Origin: a candidate division KSB1 bacterium
GTDB taxonomy: Bacteria > Zhuqueibacterota > JdFR-76 > DREG01
Length of the DNA stretch: 14,093 bases
Assembly (NCBI GenBank): GCA_022566355.1
Contig: JADFJB010000116.1
Location: forward strand, 1-14,093
Direction of reading: 5' to 3'
Shown: positions 1 through 7,546 of the stretch, piece after piece
How the letters are laid out: each line of letters starts with the position of its first letter
How positions within the stretch are numbered: the first letter of the stretch is position 1
Program-made: the position numbers and the translations under genes
The notes under the pieces: generated by a model
Told to the model about the DNA's origin: nothing
What the model saw: the letters and a program-made list of their open reading frames with translations, nothing else
Database searches by the model: none

Positions 1-262
1 ATTCCTTATCTATCCGCTCTTTTAGAAAAATTTTAATCAAAGATTGATAAGGAACGTCTCGTTTGTTGGCAATGATTTTTATGTCGTTCAAGACAGACTC
101 CGGAAGTCGTAGAGAAATGGTTTTAGTAGAGGGCTTTAATCTTGATAAGGCGACTTGTTTGGCTTTATCCCATTCGAAATACTCGGTTGAATCTTCTTTA
201 CGCCAGAATTCACGTTCCTCATCCTCATTTTTGAATTTTGGAATGTTTCTTTGCTTGCTCAT
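1..262 (-). CDS. brnA: CopG/BrnA-type antitoxin, 3' end cut by window edge
   Basis: Antitoxin partner of the overlapping BrnT-type toxin gene. Translated from the ATG at 262, it reads MSKQRNIPKFKNEDEERE... and stays open for 87 codons to the window edge, so the C-terminus is not seen. A tryptophan- and acid-rich N-terminal segment (FWRKEDSTEYFEWDK, about residues 19-33) is followed by PSTKTISLRLPESVLNDIK and then ANKRDVPYQSLIKIFLKERI, the typical order of CopG_antitoxin/BrnA ribbon-helix-helix proteins; the basic beta-strand with the RLP motif would contact DNA. Known for the family: the antitoxin neutralises the toxin and represses the operon. The start lies 38 bp inside the toxin gene, which suggests translational coupling. 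There is no strong Shine-Dalgarno sequence. The family is confident; the exact BrnA versus generic CopG label is less so. Confidence 0.85.
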   Translation of the reverse strand, partial: MSKQRNIPKFKNEDEEREFWRKEDSTEYFEWDKAKQVALSRLKPSTKTISLRLPESVLNDIKIIANKRDVPYQSLIKIFLKERIDKE

Positions 263-548
263 AGTATATACTTCTTTCTTTTTTGTTCATATCTCTTGCC
301 GAGATTACTCGAATTAAATTCCTTCTTATTGCGAAAACAACGAATAAAAAACGATTGAATTCGGTATGTCCTAAAACATACCATCGTTTTTCAGTCCGTG
401 AATGTTTAGGGTCATCGGCAATAATTAATGGTTTATTGAAAAAAACTTGTTCGCATTCAGCATCTGTGACTTGGTGACGAAGCCAATTTTTTCCTGTGTT
501 CCCTTTATCCCATTGAAAACCTTCACATCTTTTCAATAATTCAGACAT
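225..548 (-). CDS. brnT: BrnT-family toxin
   Basis: 107 aa. The pattern FQWDKGNTGKNWLRHQVT (about residues 11-28), then FFNKPLIIADD, RWYVLGHT, FLFVVFAIR and the terminal VISARDMNKKERSIYYE is the standard BrnT layout: a small RelE-like fold ribonuclease toxin whose conserved W-D, H, R and the SAR-x-M-x-x-x-E-x-x-x-Y end are all present. Known for the family: it inhibits translation through RNA cleavage and is bound by a ribbon-helix-helix antitoxin encoded directly downstream, as seen here with a 38-bp overlap. The upstream promoter would place the transcript start only about 3 bases before the ATG, so translation may be nearly leaderless. Length is slightly above the usual 90-100 aa because of a short N-terminal extension. 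Confidence 0.92.
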   Translation of the reverse strand: MSELLKRCEGFQWDKGNTGKNWLRHQVTDAECEQVFFNKPLIIADDPKHSRTEKRWYVLGHTEFNRFLFVVFAIRRNLIRVISARDMNKKERSIYYEQAKKHSKIQK

Positions 549-551
549 AAC

Positions 552-586
552 AAATGTATATTACGACAATATACATTTATTATCAA
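552..586 (-). promoter_or_regulatory. brnTA promoter with palindromic operator
   Basis: Read on the minus strand, TTGATA (586-581), a 17-bp spacer and TAATAT (563-558) form a good sigma70-like promoter just before the brnT ATG at 548. Overlapping it is a perfect inverted repeat: 11-bp arms AAATGTATATT (552-562) and AATATACATTT (568-578) around a 5-bp centre ACGAC. The palindrome covers the -10 box and part of the spacer, where a ribbon-helix-helix antitoxin would block RNA polymerase. Seen: the repeat and the boxes. Inferred: that BrnA binds it. Confidence 0.65.
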
Positions 587-692
587 CAGGTTTTAAAGTC
601 TTTCAGGATAAATTGATTTAAGCCGTGCATTACAGTTAACGACATGGCTTATCCGTCACGAGAGATTTTTACGTTTTATTCCAAAATCCTGG

Positions 693-2516
693 TTATTTCA
701 CCCCTTCAGCCATCTCTTTAACAACAGCTTCAACCTCCGCCGCTTTTGCATTAGAAGCCAACGGCCTGCCATAATAAATCGTAATAGGATAGGGGATCTT
801 CTTTGGCCACTTCTTTAGAATTTTAGCGCCCTCAAAACTAAAAATACTGCCCCAAACGTTATGCATGTAAATGGGGATGATGGGGCAATCCAAACCCTCC
901 ATAATGGTTTCGAAGCCGGGGCGGAATTCATTCATTTTGCCATCCCGGGTAACTTTGCCTTCGGGAAATATACACACCACGTGGTTGTTCTGCAGTTGTT
1001 CCCTGGCCTGGTTTAGCGTATTCGCGACAGATTCATGGCCAGCTTTCGGATCGATTGGAATGGTGTTCATCAGTTTCAAAAATCCTTTGATGAGGGGGAT
1101 GTCATAGAAGCTTTTCAACATGATGAAGCGGATGAAGCGCTGCACAGTCGCTCCAATCAAAAAAGCATCGATGTATGATACGTGATTGGCGATGAGAAGC
1201 GCCGGACCGCGAAATGGAAGATTCTCCTCCCCAACGATCTTGATGCGGTAAAAAGTATGTGTCAGCAGCCAAAAGCAAAATCGAACAAAATATTCCGGGA
1301 TAACCGTGCAAATATATAGTACGGCAAAAATAGTAGCGATACCGACTATCAGATAATTGGTGGAGGGCGAAAGCTCTAATTTTACGGCTAAGAGATAGTA
1401 AATCAACGAGCCCAGGACTAAGAAAAGACCGTTGAGTATCCCTGCAGATGCCAGTACTCTTCCTTTTTCATTATCCCTGGCATAGAATTGCAGGTATGCG
1501 TAAAGCGGGACAATATAGAGCCCTCCACAAGCGCCGGCAAAAAACAGGATAACCGATGAAGCGCCATAAGACATATCGGTAAAATACAAGGCAATTCCGG
1601 CAAACGCCATTCCTAAACCGCCTAACGGCACCAATCCCAACTCTACTTTGTGACCGGACCAACGGCTTGCAAGTAACGAACCGCATGCAATACCGATACC
1701 CATAAAAGCCGGCAACAGAGGAAGAAGAGTACTACTATTGCCGCTTTCGGCGAGCATGTTTTTTCCGTAAATCAGAATATTGGTTTGGAATAACAATCCC
1801 AGCATCCAGAAATAGCTGTTGGCTAAAGCAGCCAGGAAAAGTGGTTTTTGCCTTTTTAAAAAGAGAATTTCCCTAAATATTCCGGTTAGAGGATTCCATG
1901 GAAATGGTCTGTCTATTCCTATTGCCGGAATATCCCGAACAAACAGCACATATATCGATCCGAAAATGGCTATGGCTACACAATATATTGCGACTTTTAA
2001 AGTATTATCATCATGAAAAGTGAGCAGTAAACCAGCGATAGCGGTTCCTAATATGATCGCTAAAAAGGTGCTCATCTCTACCCAACTGTTGGCCCTGGTA
2101 ACTGCCTCAGGTGCACAGGTTTCCGGTATGTATCCATATTTAGCCGGTCCGAAAAAAGTGCTTTGCGAAGCCATTAAAAAAAGAACGAAAAGCATCAGGT
2201 TCAGGTTCGCCAGGTAAAATGCTAACGCCCCAAATAACATCACGCCAATTTCGATAAATTTCACAAACCGCATCACTTTGGTTTTGGCATACTTGTCAGC
2301 AAAATAACCGGACCAGGGTCCAAAGAGTACAAACGGAACGGTGAATAAAAATGTGGCCAGCGAGATTATTCCTTCGGGGTGATCGGAAACGAGTATTAGC
2401 ACCACATAAAGCTGCAACAGCATTTTGAAGAAATTATCATTGAAAGCGCCAAGACTCTGGGTAATGATGTAAGCAGAGAATCGTTTTGGAAGATTTAAGG
2501 TAGTGGTCTTTTTCAT
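693..2516 (-). CDS. MFS transporter fused to PlsC-type 1-acylglycerol-3-phosphate acyltransferase
   Basis: 607 aa. Residues about 10-405 are a 12-segment major facilitator domain of the lysophospholipid-transporter (LplT) type, starting with the typical SLGAFNDNFFKMLLQLYVV. Residues about 420-600 are a PlsC/LPLAT acyltransferase domain with the catalytic H-x4-D block NHVSYID (near 443-449) and the glycerophosphate-binding FPEGKVTRDG block (near 517). Known: LplT flips lysophospholipids inward across the inner membrane, and in many bacteria it works with the Aas acyltransferase that re-acylates them; in some it is fused to acyltransferase and acyl-ACP synthetase domains. This protein has the first two modules but no AMP-binding synthetase domain. 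Inferred role: uptake and re-acylation of lysophospholipids at the inner membrane. The ATG start is adjacent to the conserved N-terminus; no clear Shine-Dalgarno. It stands alone, followed at 621-653 by only a weak hairpin. Confidence 0.88.
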   Translation of the reverse strand: MKKTTTLNLPKRFSAYIITQSLGAFNDNFFKMLLQLYVVLILVSDHPEGIISLATFLFTVPFVLFGPWSGYFADKYAKTKVMRFVKFIEIGVMLFGALAFYLANLNLMLFVLFLMASQSTFFGPAKYGYIPETCAPEAVTRANSWVEMSTFLAIILGTAIAGLLLTFHDDNTLKVAIYCVAIAIFGSIYVLFVRDIPAIGIDRPFPWNPLTGIFREILFLKRQKPLFLAALANSYFWMLGLLFQTNILIYGKNMLAESGNSSTLLPLLPAFMGIGIACGSLLASRWSGHKVELGLVPLGGLGMAFAGIALYFTDMSYGASSVILFFAGACGGLYIVPLYAYLQFYARDNEKGRVLASAGILNGLFLVLGSLIYYLLAVKLELSPSTNYLIVGIATIFAVLYICTVIPEYFVRFCFWLLTHTFYRIKIVGEENLPFRGPALLIANHVSYIDAFLIGATVQRFIRFIMLKSFYDIPLIKGFLKLMNTIPIDPKAGHESVANTLNQAREQLQNNHVVCIFPEGKVTRDGKMNEFRPGFETIMEGLDCPIIPIYMHNVWGSIFSFEGAKILKKWPKKIPYPITIYYGRPLASNAKAAEVEAVVKEMAEGVK

Positions 2517-2577
2517 AAATTCGGTGAAGTATTCTTAAATGGAGCTATAGAGCAGTAGTAATTTGTTTGTTTTTGAT

Positions 2578-2652
2578 GACCCTCCTAAACCTCCCCTTAT
2601 CAAGTGGAGGAATTTCCTCTCATTGTTAAGGAGGGGGGCAGGGGAGGTTTAA
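2578..2652. repeat. Palindromic intergenic repeat (MITE-like)
   Basis: Arms TAAACCTCCCCT (2586-2597) and AGGGGAGGTTTA (2640-2651) are perfect 12-bp inverted repeats; within them CCTCCACTT-like and GGAGGGGGG-like purine/pyrimidine blocks allow further pairing. It lies 60 bp upstream of the transporter/acyltransferase gene and about 77 bp from the insertion sequence. Elements of this CCTCC/GGAGG look are common as dispersed intergenic repeats in several environmental phyla (recalled, not searched). No open frame. It could fold in RNA from either strand. Confidence 0.6.
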
Positions 2653-2731
2653 TTATGCCTTTTTTGATATTGTTAAGTACAATTTTTAAATGTGACAGTA
2701 ATTATATAATTATGTTTTTTTATACTTAGAG

Positions 2732-2747
2732 ATCGTCACAAAATAAC
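2732..2747 (+). repeat. Left terminal inverted repeat of the IS
   Basis: ATCGTCACAAAATAAC, 15/16 identical to the reverse complement of 3993-4008. Weaker similarity (TTATT) continues inward for about ten bases. Confidence 0.7.
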
Positions 2748-2782
2748 TTGATTATTTAAAATTCTTTTTGTATATTTTCTAC

Positions 2783-3985
2783 ATGGAGAATATACAGAAA
2801 AGATATGACTTACTCAAGCCAATAATGAACGAGCGATTTCGTCGTTTATGGAGTGCCGTTGAGGCTAAAGTCATAGGGCATGGTGGAATAGGTTTAGTCT
2901 CTAAGGCTACAGGACAGTCAAGAACTACAATATCTAATGGTATAAAAGAGTTAGACGCTACTGATAAAATAGATATTGAAGGTGTTAGTAGGAAGCCAGG
3001 CGGTGGCAGGAAAAAGATTGTTGATAAAACACCAGAAGTAGAGGCCGAATTGTTACAATTGATAGAACCTACAGTTAGAGGGGAACCGGAGTCACCGATT
3101 TTGTGGACAATAAAAAGTTTACGAAATATATCCGAGGAATTAGGAAAACGAGGTTATAACATTAGTCGTAACAGAGTTGCAGAATTATTGAAAAAGAATG
3201 GTTTTAGTCTTCAGGCTAATCGAAAGACAGATGAAGGAAAAAGCCATCCGGATCGCGATGCACAATTTCAATATATACATGATAAAGTAATAGAGTTTCA
3301 GTCAGTGAATCAACCAGTTATATCAGTAGATACGAAAAAGAAAGAACTGGTAGGTAACTTTAAAAATCAAGGTAGAGAATGGAAACGGAAAGGAGAAGCG
3401 GACAGAGTAAAAGTATATGATTTTCCAAGCGATGCAGAAGGAAAGGCTATTCCTTATGGAGTATATGATATAACGCAAAATGTCGGGTGGGTTAGTGTAG
3501 GAACGAATCATGATACAGCAGAATTTGCAGTGGAGACGATTCGTAAATGGTGGTATAAGATGGGAAACCTCGTATACAAAAATGCCAAACAATTATTAAT
3601 TACTGCAGACGGTGGTGGTAGTAATGGTTCAAGAGTAAGATTATGGAAGAAAGAAATACAGAATTTTGCAACTGAAAGTGGTTTAGAAATTTCGATATGT
3701 CATTATCCCCCTGGTACGAGTAAATGGAATAAAATTGAACATCGTCTTTTTTCATTTATTACACAAAATTGGCGAGGTAAACCGTTAATAACTTATGAAG
3801 TGGTTGTAAAATTAATTGGAGCTACAAAAACTACAAAAGGACTAAAGGTCGACTGTAAATTAGATCATACAGAATATGAAAAAGGACGAAAAGTTAGTGA
3901 TAAAGAATTTAATAAGATAAATTTAATTAAAGATAGTTTTCATGGTGAGTGGAATTATAAAATTGTACCTAAAATTGTCACATAA
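2783..3985 (+). CDS. ISAzo13-family DDE transposase
   Basis: 400 aa from the ATG at 2783; an in-frame TTG five codons earlier is a poorer start, and neither has a clear Shine-Dalgarno. Layout: N-terminal helix-turn-helix DNA-binding region (about residues 20-60, SKATGQSRTTISNGIKEL), a basic GGGRKK linker, a second helical region ending NRVAELLKKNGFSLQANRK (about 130-150), then an RNase-H-like catalytic core. The likely DDE acids are the aspartate in VISVDTKKKE, the aspartate in LLITADGGGSNG and the glutamate in WNKIEHRLFS; these blocks are the family signature. Function: cut-and-insert transposition of the surrounding element. The gene is intact and ends inside the right-end hairpin. It is the only gene here on the plus strand. 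Confidence 0.9.
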   Translation: MENIQKRYDLLKPIMNERFRRLWSAVEAKVIGHGGIGLVSKATGQSRTTISNGIKELDATDKIDIEGVSRKPGGGRKKIVDKTPEVEAELLQLIEPTVRGEPESPILWTIKSLRNISEELGKRGYNISRNRVAELLKKNGFSLQANRKTDEGKSHPDRDAQFQYIHDKVIEFQSVNQPVISVDTKKKELVGNFKNQGREWKRKGEADRVKVYDFPSDAEGKAIPYGVYDITQNVGWVSVGTNHDTAEFAVETIRKWWYKMGNLVYKNAKQLLITADGGGSNGSRVRLWKKEIQNFATESGLEISICHYPPGTSKWNKIEHRLFSFITQNWRGKPLITYEVVVKLIGATKTTKGLKVDCKLDHTEYEKGRKVSDKEFNKINLIKDSFHGEWNYKIVPKIVT

Positions 3986-4008
3986 TAACTCCGTTATTTT
4001 GTGACAAT
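3974..4008 (+). repeat. IS right-end hairpin, including right terminal inverted repeat
   Basis: The right inverted repeat (3993-4008) is preceded by its own near-perfect reverse complement (3974-3989), separated by TCC. The 16-bp arms pair at 15 positions, and the left arm contains the transposase stop codon at 3983-3985. The structure could fold in mRNA as a stop for transcription in either direction, or be a duplicated transposase-binding site. No T-run follows, so a classical intrinsic terminator is not certain. Confidence 0.6.
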
Positions 4009-4125
4009 GCCTTAGTCGTATATGATTCTAATAATTATTGTTTCTGCTTTATTTATTGACGGATTTGGATTCTCCGCACTAATCAAGTTAGCCATGATTG
4101 TTTTTTCTTTAAAAATTCAAGAAAT

Positions 4126-5973
4126 TCACATCGATGTTGTTGAATTTTCTGAAGCTTTAGAATCTCCTTTCCAGAGAGTCTGGAAATAATAGCTGATGAT
4201 CAAAAAGACTCCGCCAAAACCCAGGAATAATAAAATTCGCCAGATCGCTTTCAATTGGGCGAGGTCAACAATAAATAGTTTTCCAACCACTAAAACCAAT
4301 GTTCCGACTGCGACATTTCGCAGTTGACCCTGGTTTAGACGAAGCCCGATTATCAAAAGAGTTAATGCATAAATTCCCCAGGCGATTGTTACGTAACCTT
4401 GTCCATTGGGTAAACTATGAAGCTCTCTGGCAAACCATCCAAGTAAGGCTACATGGGCGATGAATCGATAAAGATTTTTCTCAAGAGAAGTTTTAAACAG
4501 TAACGTGACACCAAAAGATACACAAATCACCCAGAGATCTGTTAATGCTCGTGAGTTGAATACTACAGTTGCCGGAGTTGAAGTTTGATTCAAGCGTCCC
4601 CAAAGCCATAATCCAACGATCACAAATAAAATATGAGAAGCCTTGATCAGAATTGTATCTGAGAATCTATGAGCGATCACGGTTAACACAGTCGCTTCAA
4701 TAGCCAGTATAAACAAAAGCAAATCACCATCAAGAATTAAACAAAAAGCGATAGTTATCAGAAGTATACCAGTTAGTGAGTGGGTTTGTGCAATATTCGT
4801 AAAGGAATCTAATCGCTTAAGTTTTAAGTAGACCAAGCCATAAATAAAAGCCATTCCCATTGTGATCCAACCCCATGATTCATCGGATATGGACCAGATC
4901 TGCATCGAGAGTAGCAAGGATATTAATGGTGTAGAAACCGATAATATATGGATTTGTCGGTCCATAGATTTATCGGTTTTTTCTGATATTTCCTCACTTA
5001 ATTCGGAGGACGGGAGTGGCCAGCGATTTGGATTGTTAGCCTTTGCAATTTTGCGTATAACAGGCATTGCCCAAAATGTGAGCCAGGCAAAAACAATTCC
5101 ACTTTGCAAACTACCATGATCTCCAAATAAACCATGAATCTCATTCGGCAAACCGTTGCTGAGTGCGATCCAAAATACAATCCAACCACCAAGAAAGGAA
5201 ACCCATAACAGGGATCGCCAACCTCGATAAAAATAGATGGCGCCGGTTCCGGCTAGGATCAGGCAGGTATAACCAACCAGTCCTGGCAAACTGCCGGATT
5301 CAGTATACAACAAGAAGGGTGTGCCAAATCCGCCAATTGCCCCAATGAGGGAGAGTATCGCTTCATTCTGTTTTAGGGATAGAACAAATGCAAGCGTGGT
5401 AACGGAAACCATGAATACAAATGCAACTGGATGGGAAATTAGGGTATAGAGTTGAAATGCTGAGAACCCACAAATGTAAAATGCTGCGATAGCGCCACCT
5501 AACAGCACTTGACTGAAGTGTGGTCGCTTCGAATAGATTCGGAGACCTACAACTAATAACGCTATAGCCAGGGCTAGTCCAAAAGCAACACGGATGACGG
5601 GAGTTATCCAGCCTTGGTCAATCGAATATTTGAACAAGAATACCACGCCAAAAAGAAGAAGTCCGATGCCGATTTTATTGAGCCAGAACTCACTGGTTTG
5701 CATATTTTCAGGGATTTGGAAAGTTTTCCGACTTGGCAAAGGCTTTTGGGATGGCGCAATAGGAGGTTTTGGCTTTGGGCTTACAGGCGGTTGAACATGT
5801 TCTCGAGAGTGAGTTTCTGATTGTAAACTTTCTTTCGCGACTTCCTCCGGAAGATTTTGTTCTTTTGGGATTAACGGTTCATCTAACTGTTTAAGCAAAT
5901 GTTGGAGTTCTTCAACACGTTTTTCCAACTGCTCAACACGGTCATTTAAATTTTTGTCATTTTGATCTGACAT
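4126..5973 (-). CDS. DUF2339 multi-spanning membrane protein
   Basis: 615 aa. Residues about 8-32 (LNDRVEQLEKRVEELQHLLKQL) form a coiled coil; about 33-90 is a proline- and lysine-rich linker with SPKPKPPIAPSQKPLPS; the rest, from WLNKIGIGLLLFGVVFLFKY on, is a long series of hydrophobic segments (around 18) typical of DUF2339 (PF10101). Conserved-looking blocks include VLLGGAIAAFYICGFSAF and SLIGAIGGFGTPFLL. The biochemical role of the family is not established; I do not assign one. The ATG at 5973 has a good Shine-Dalgarno (GGAG, 6 bases upstream) and a sigma70-like promoter upstream. It is monocistronic as far as can be seen, with the IS inserted about 115 bp beyond its stop. Confidence 0.88.
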   Translation of the reverse strand: MSDQNDKNLNDRVEQLEKRVEELQHLLKQLDEPLIPKEQNLPEEVAKESLQSETHSREHVQPPVSPKPKPPIAPSQKPLPSRKTFQIPENMQTSEFWLNKIGIGLLLFGVVFLFKYSIDQGWITPVIRVAFGLALAIALLVVGLRIYSKRPHFSQVLLGGAIAAFYICGFSAFQLYTLISHPVAFVFMVSVTTLAFVLSLKQNEAILSLIGAIGGFGTPFLLYTESGSLPGLVGYTCLILAGTGAIYFYRGWRSLLWVSFLGGWIVFWIALSNGLPNEIHGLFGDHGSLQSGIVFAWLTFWAMPVIRKIAKANNPNRWPLPSSELSEEISEKTDKSMDRQIHILSVSTPLISLLLSMQIWSISDESWGWITMGMAFIYGLVYLKLKRLDSFTNIAQTHSLTGILLITIAFCLILDGDLLLFILAIEATVLTVIAHRFSDTILIKASHILFVIVGLWLWGRLNQTSTPATVVFNSRALTDLWVICVSFGVTLLFKTSLEKNLYRFIAHVALLGWFARELHSLPNGQGYVTIAWGIYALTLLIIGLRLNQGQLRNVAVGTLVLVVGKLFIVDLAQLKAIWRILLFLGFGGVFLIISYYFQTLWKGDSKASENSTTSM

Positions 5974-6035
5974 TTATAACTCCACTAAAATCATATTCCC
6001 AGGGTTTGCACTACAACTCAGTCTATAGTGACAGG

Positions 6036-6064
6036 AAATTACAGCAATGGTTAGGAAATGTCAA
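6036..6064 (-). promoter_or_regulatory. sigma70-like promoter for the DUF2339 gene
   Basis: On the minus strand TTGACA (6064-6059), a 17-bp spacer and TAATTT (6041-6036) lie about 63 bp before the DUF2339 ATG. The predicted leader is about 55 nt. This is the best promoter-like match in this intergenic region; it rests on sequence similarity only. Confidence 0.5.
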
Positions 6065-6105
6065 GGGAAAACTTGCAACAGAATTTGTATTACAATAAGC
6101 AATAG

Positions 6106-6177
6106 GCCACGGATTTACACAGATTTTCACGGATGAAAATGGAGATCGTCTGTTATTTGTCTGTGGAAGTCTGTGGC
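6106..6177. repeat. 72-bp inverted-repeat element between thiI and the DUF2339 gene
   Basis: Outer arms GCCACGGATTTACACAGA (6106-6123) and TCTGTGGAAGTCTGTGGC (6160-6177) are inverted repeats matching at 15 of 18 positions, with TTTCACGGATGAAAAT inside. It begins 5 bp after the thiI stop on the minus strand, so it may form a hairpin at the 3' end of the thiI transcript. Repeats built from CCACGGATT/CCACAGATT words are widespread in environmental bacterial genomes (recalled). No open frame. Confidence 0.6.
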
Positions 6178-6182
6178 AAAAA

Positions 6183-7481
6183 TCACTTTATTCGCCTTCC
6201 ACCTTCGAATTTCATTTCGATCACTTCGGAAAGGGTATCATCGATCATCTTCTGATAATCAGGAAAGATATTTATTTCAATCCCGGAAAGTTGTTCATGA
6301 TCTGAAACTGTTTTGGGATGTCGGCTGATTAATGAACAACAATCTTTATATTCTTCAATTGAATCTTCAAATGTGCCAATTTGTTTGGCCATCTTGACAA
6401 TATCATTTTTACTGTAAGTCAACAGGGGGCGAAAAACCGGTAAGTCTGTGGCATGTGAAAGCGAAACGATATTGGGCAGCGTTTGAGAAGCCACTTGTCC
6501 CAGGCTATCCCCATTTACTATTGCCTGAGCATGAATTTTATTGCCGAGCTGTTCGGCTACCCGCGCCATAAAGCGGCGGAAAATAACCAGGTCATATGGC
6601 ACTTTATGGCCGAGTAATGCGATGTCAAAATAAGTGTAGGGGACAAGATAGAGCCGGGAGCGGAGAGTGTGGTTGCTCAAATGTTGAGCGATGCGAGTGA
6701 CTTTATAGGAATCAGCTTCGTCTTGCTGCATGGATGTCGCGGTAAAGTGAATAAAATCTACAGAACAGCCGCGGCCTGCAATCAAATAAACCGCGACGGG
6801 TGAATCAATACCGCCTGATAGCAACGCAATAACTTTTCCTGCCGTGCCCACCGGCAGCCCGCCAGGCCCTCTCTCTTTTCTACTGAAGATATAGTAACTA
6901 TCCGCCTGAAATTCTGCATAAAATGTTTCGTCCGGGTTGGTGAGATCTACCTTGTCCCAGTCCGTGTTTGTTATGATGGCATGCCCTAATTGACCTTCGA
7001 TTTGAATGGAATTGAAGGGCAAAGATTTTACCGCTCGTTTTACCCGCACACAAAAGGTTTTGCCAGGCGAGAATCTTTTTTTGGCCAGTTCGATAAAATG
7101 GTTTTCTAATTGGGCTGTATCTGACTCATGCGATTCTCCAATAAAATCTTGATGAGGAACTTTTTTTGCAGATGTGAGCCAGGCAACACCAAAAATCTCC
7201 CGGACCTTTTGGAATATTGCTTCACTTGAGCTTTCATATTTATCCGGAATGACCACATACAGATACCCCCGAGTCTCATAGACCGGACAGTCAAATCCTA
7301 TATTTTTTAACATGAACCTGATGTTTTCTTTGAGCTTTTTACGAAAAACAGGCTGATTTTTCCCCTTCAATCCAATTTCACTGTCATAGTGGATGAGGAT
7401 TGTGTTTGAATAGTTTTGTGATGAAGATAGCACCGAGATGAATTTTGTATTTTTGCTATTTGAGATATATCTGTTTTTCAT
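6183..7481 (-). CDS. thiI: tRNA 4-thiouridine synthase ThiI (no rhodanese domain)
   Basis: 432 aa. ThiI adenylates uridine 8 of tRNA and transfers sulfur to give 4-thiouridine; in some bacteria it also supplies sulfur for the thiazole of thiamine. Seen: an N-terminal ferredoxin-like part with HYDSEIGLKGKN (31-42), a THUMP region (about 75-195), the PP-loop SGGIDSPVA (222-230), the conserved GDSLGQVASQT block (324-334), and a cysteine pair in DCCSLISRHPKT (381-382) at the place of the E. coli Cys344 region. The protein ends there, so the C-terminal rhodanese domain of the enteric form is absent, as in Gram-positive and archaeal homologues. The start ATG has AAGGA a few bases upstream but gives about 24 residues more than usual before the ferredoxin-like strand; a GTG at codon 17 is an alternative. 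It begins 65 bp after the res stop, on the same strand. Confidence 0.93.
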   Translation of the reverse strand: MKNRYISNSKNTKFISVLSSSQNYSNTILIHYDSEIGLKGKNQPVFRKKLKENIRFMLKNIGFDCPVYETRGYLYVVIPDKYESSSEAIFQKVREIFGVAWLTSAKKVPHQDFIGESHESDTAQLENHFIELAKKRFSPGKTFCVRVKRAVKSLPFNSIQIEGQLGHAIITNTDWDKVDLTNPDETFYAEFQADSYYIFSRKERGPGGLPVGTAGKVIALLSGGIDSPVAVYLIAGRGCSVDFIHFTATSMQQDEADSYKVTRIAQHLSNHTLRSRLYLVPYTYFDIALLGHKVPYDLVIFRRFMARVAEQLGNKIHAQAIVNGDSLGQVASQTLPNIVSLSHATDLPVFRPLLTYSKNDIVKMAKQIGTFEDSIEEYKDCCSLISRHPKTVSDHEQLSGIEINIFPDYQKMIDDTLSEVIEMKFEGGRRIK

Positions 7482-7546
7482 CTTTTCCTTTTAAAAGATT
7501 TACCCATTTTCCCCTGCTATTACATTGGATGTGTGAAAGCGGTTTC

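Larger units (their letters stand above)
2729..4011 (+). mobile_element. ISAzo13-like insertion sequence, apparently complete
   Basis: One transposase gene sits between terminal inverted repeats: ATCGTCACAAAATAAC at 2732-2747 matches the reverse complement of 3993-4008 at 15 of 16 positions. The element most simply runs 2729-4011 (about 1.28 kb), starting GA on one side and GG on the other, and is flanked by a 3-bp direct repeat TTA (2726-2728 and 4012-4014). CTTAG is present on both flanks, so the boundary may shift by 1-2 bases with a 5-bp repeat. The insertion is intergenic and breaks no recognisable gene. Intact ends and an open transposase suggest a recent or still competent element. Confidence 0.7.

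Noticed and set aside
63-317. Plus-strand open frame over the toxin-antitoxin genes
   Set aside because: It is antisense to two recognisable overlapping genes and has no family resemblance.
621-653. Hairpin TAAGCC...GGCTTA downstream of the transporter/acyltransferase gene as a terminator
   Set aside because: The stem is short with one mispair, the loop is about 15 bases, and no T-run follows on the minus strand.
2691-2740. TGTGAC (2691-2696) pairing with GTCACA (2735-2740) as an alternative left end of the insertion sequence
   Set aside because: Six bases with a 38-base loop can arise by chance, and an end at 2691 would not match the right end or leave a target duplication.
4100-4125. TTTCTT...AAGAAA hairpin after the DUF2339 gene as a terminator
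   Set aside because: A six-base A/T stem with no following T-run on the minus strand is too weak.
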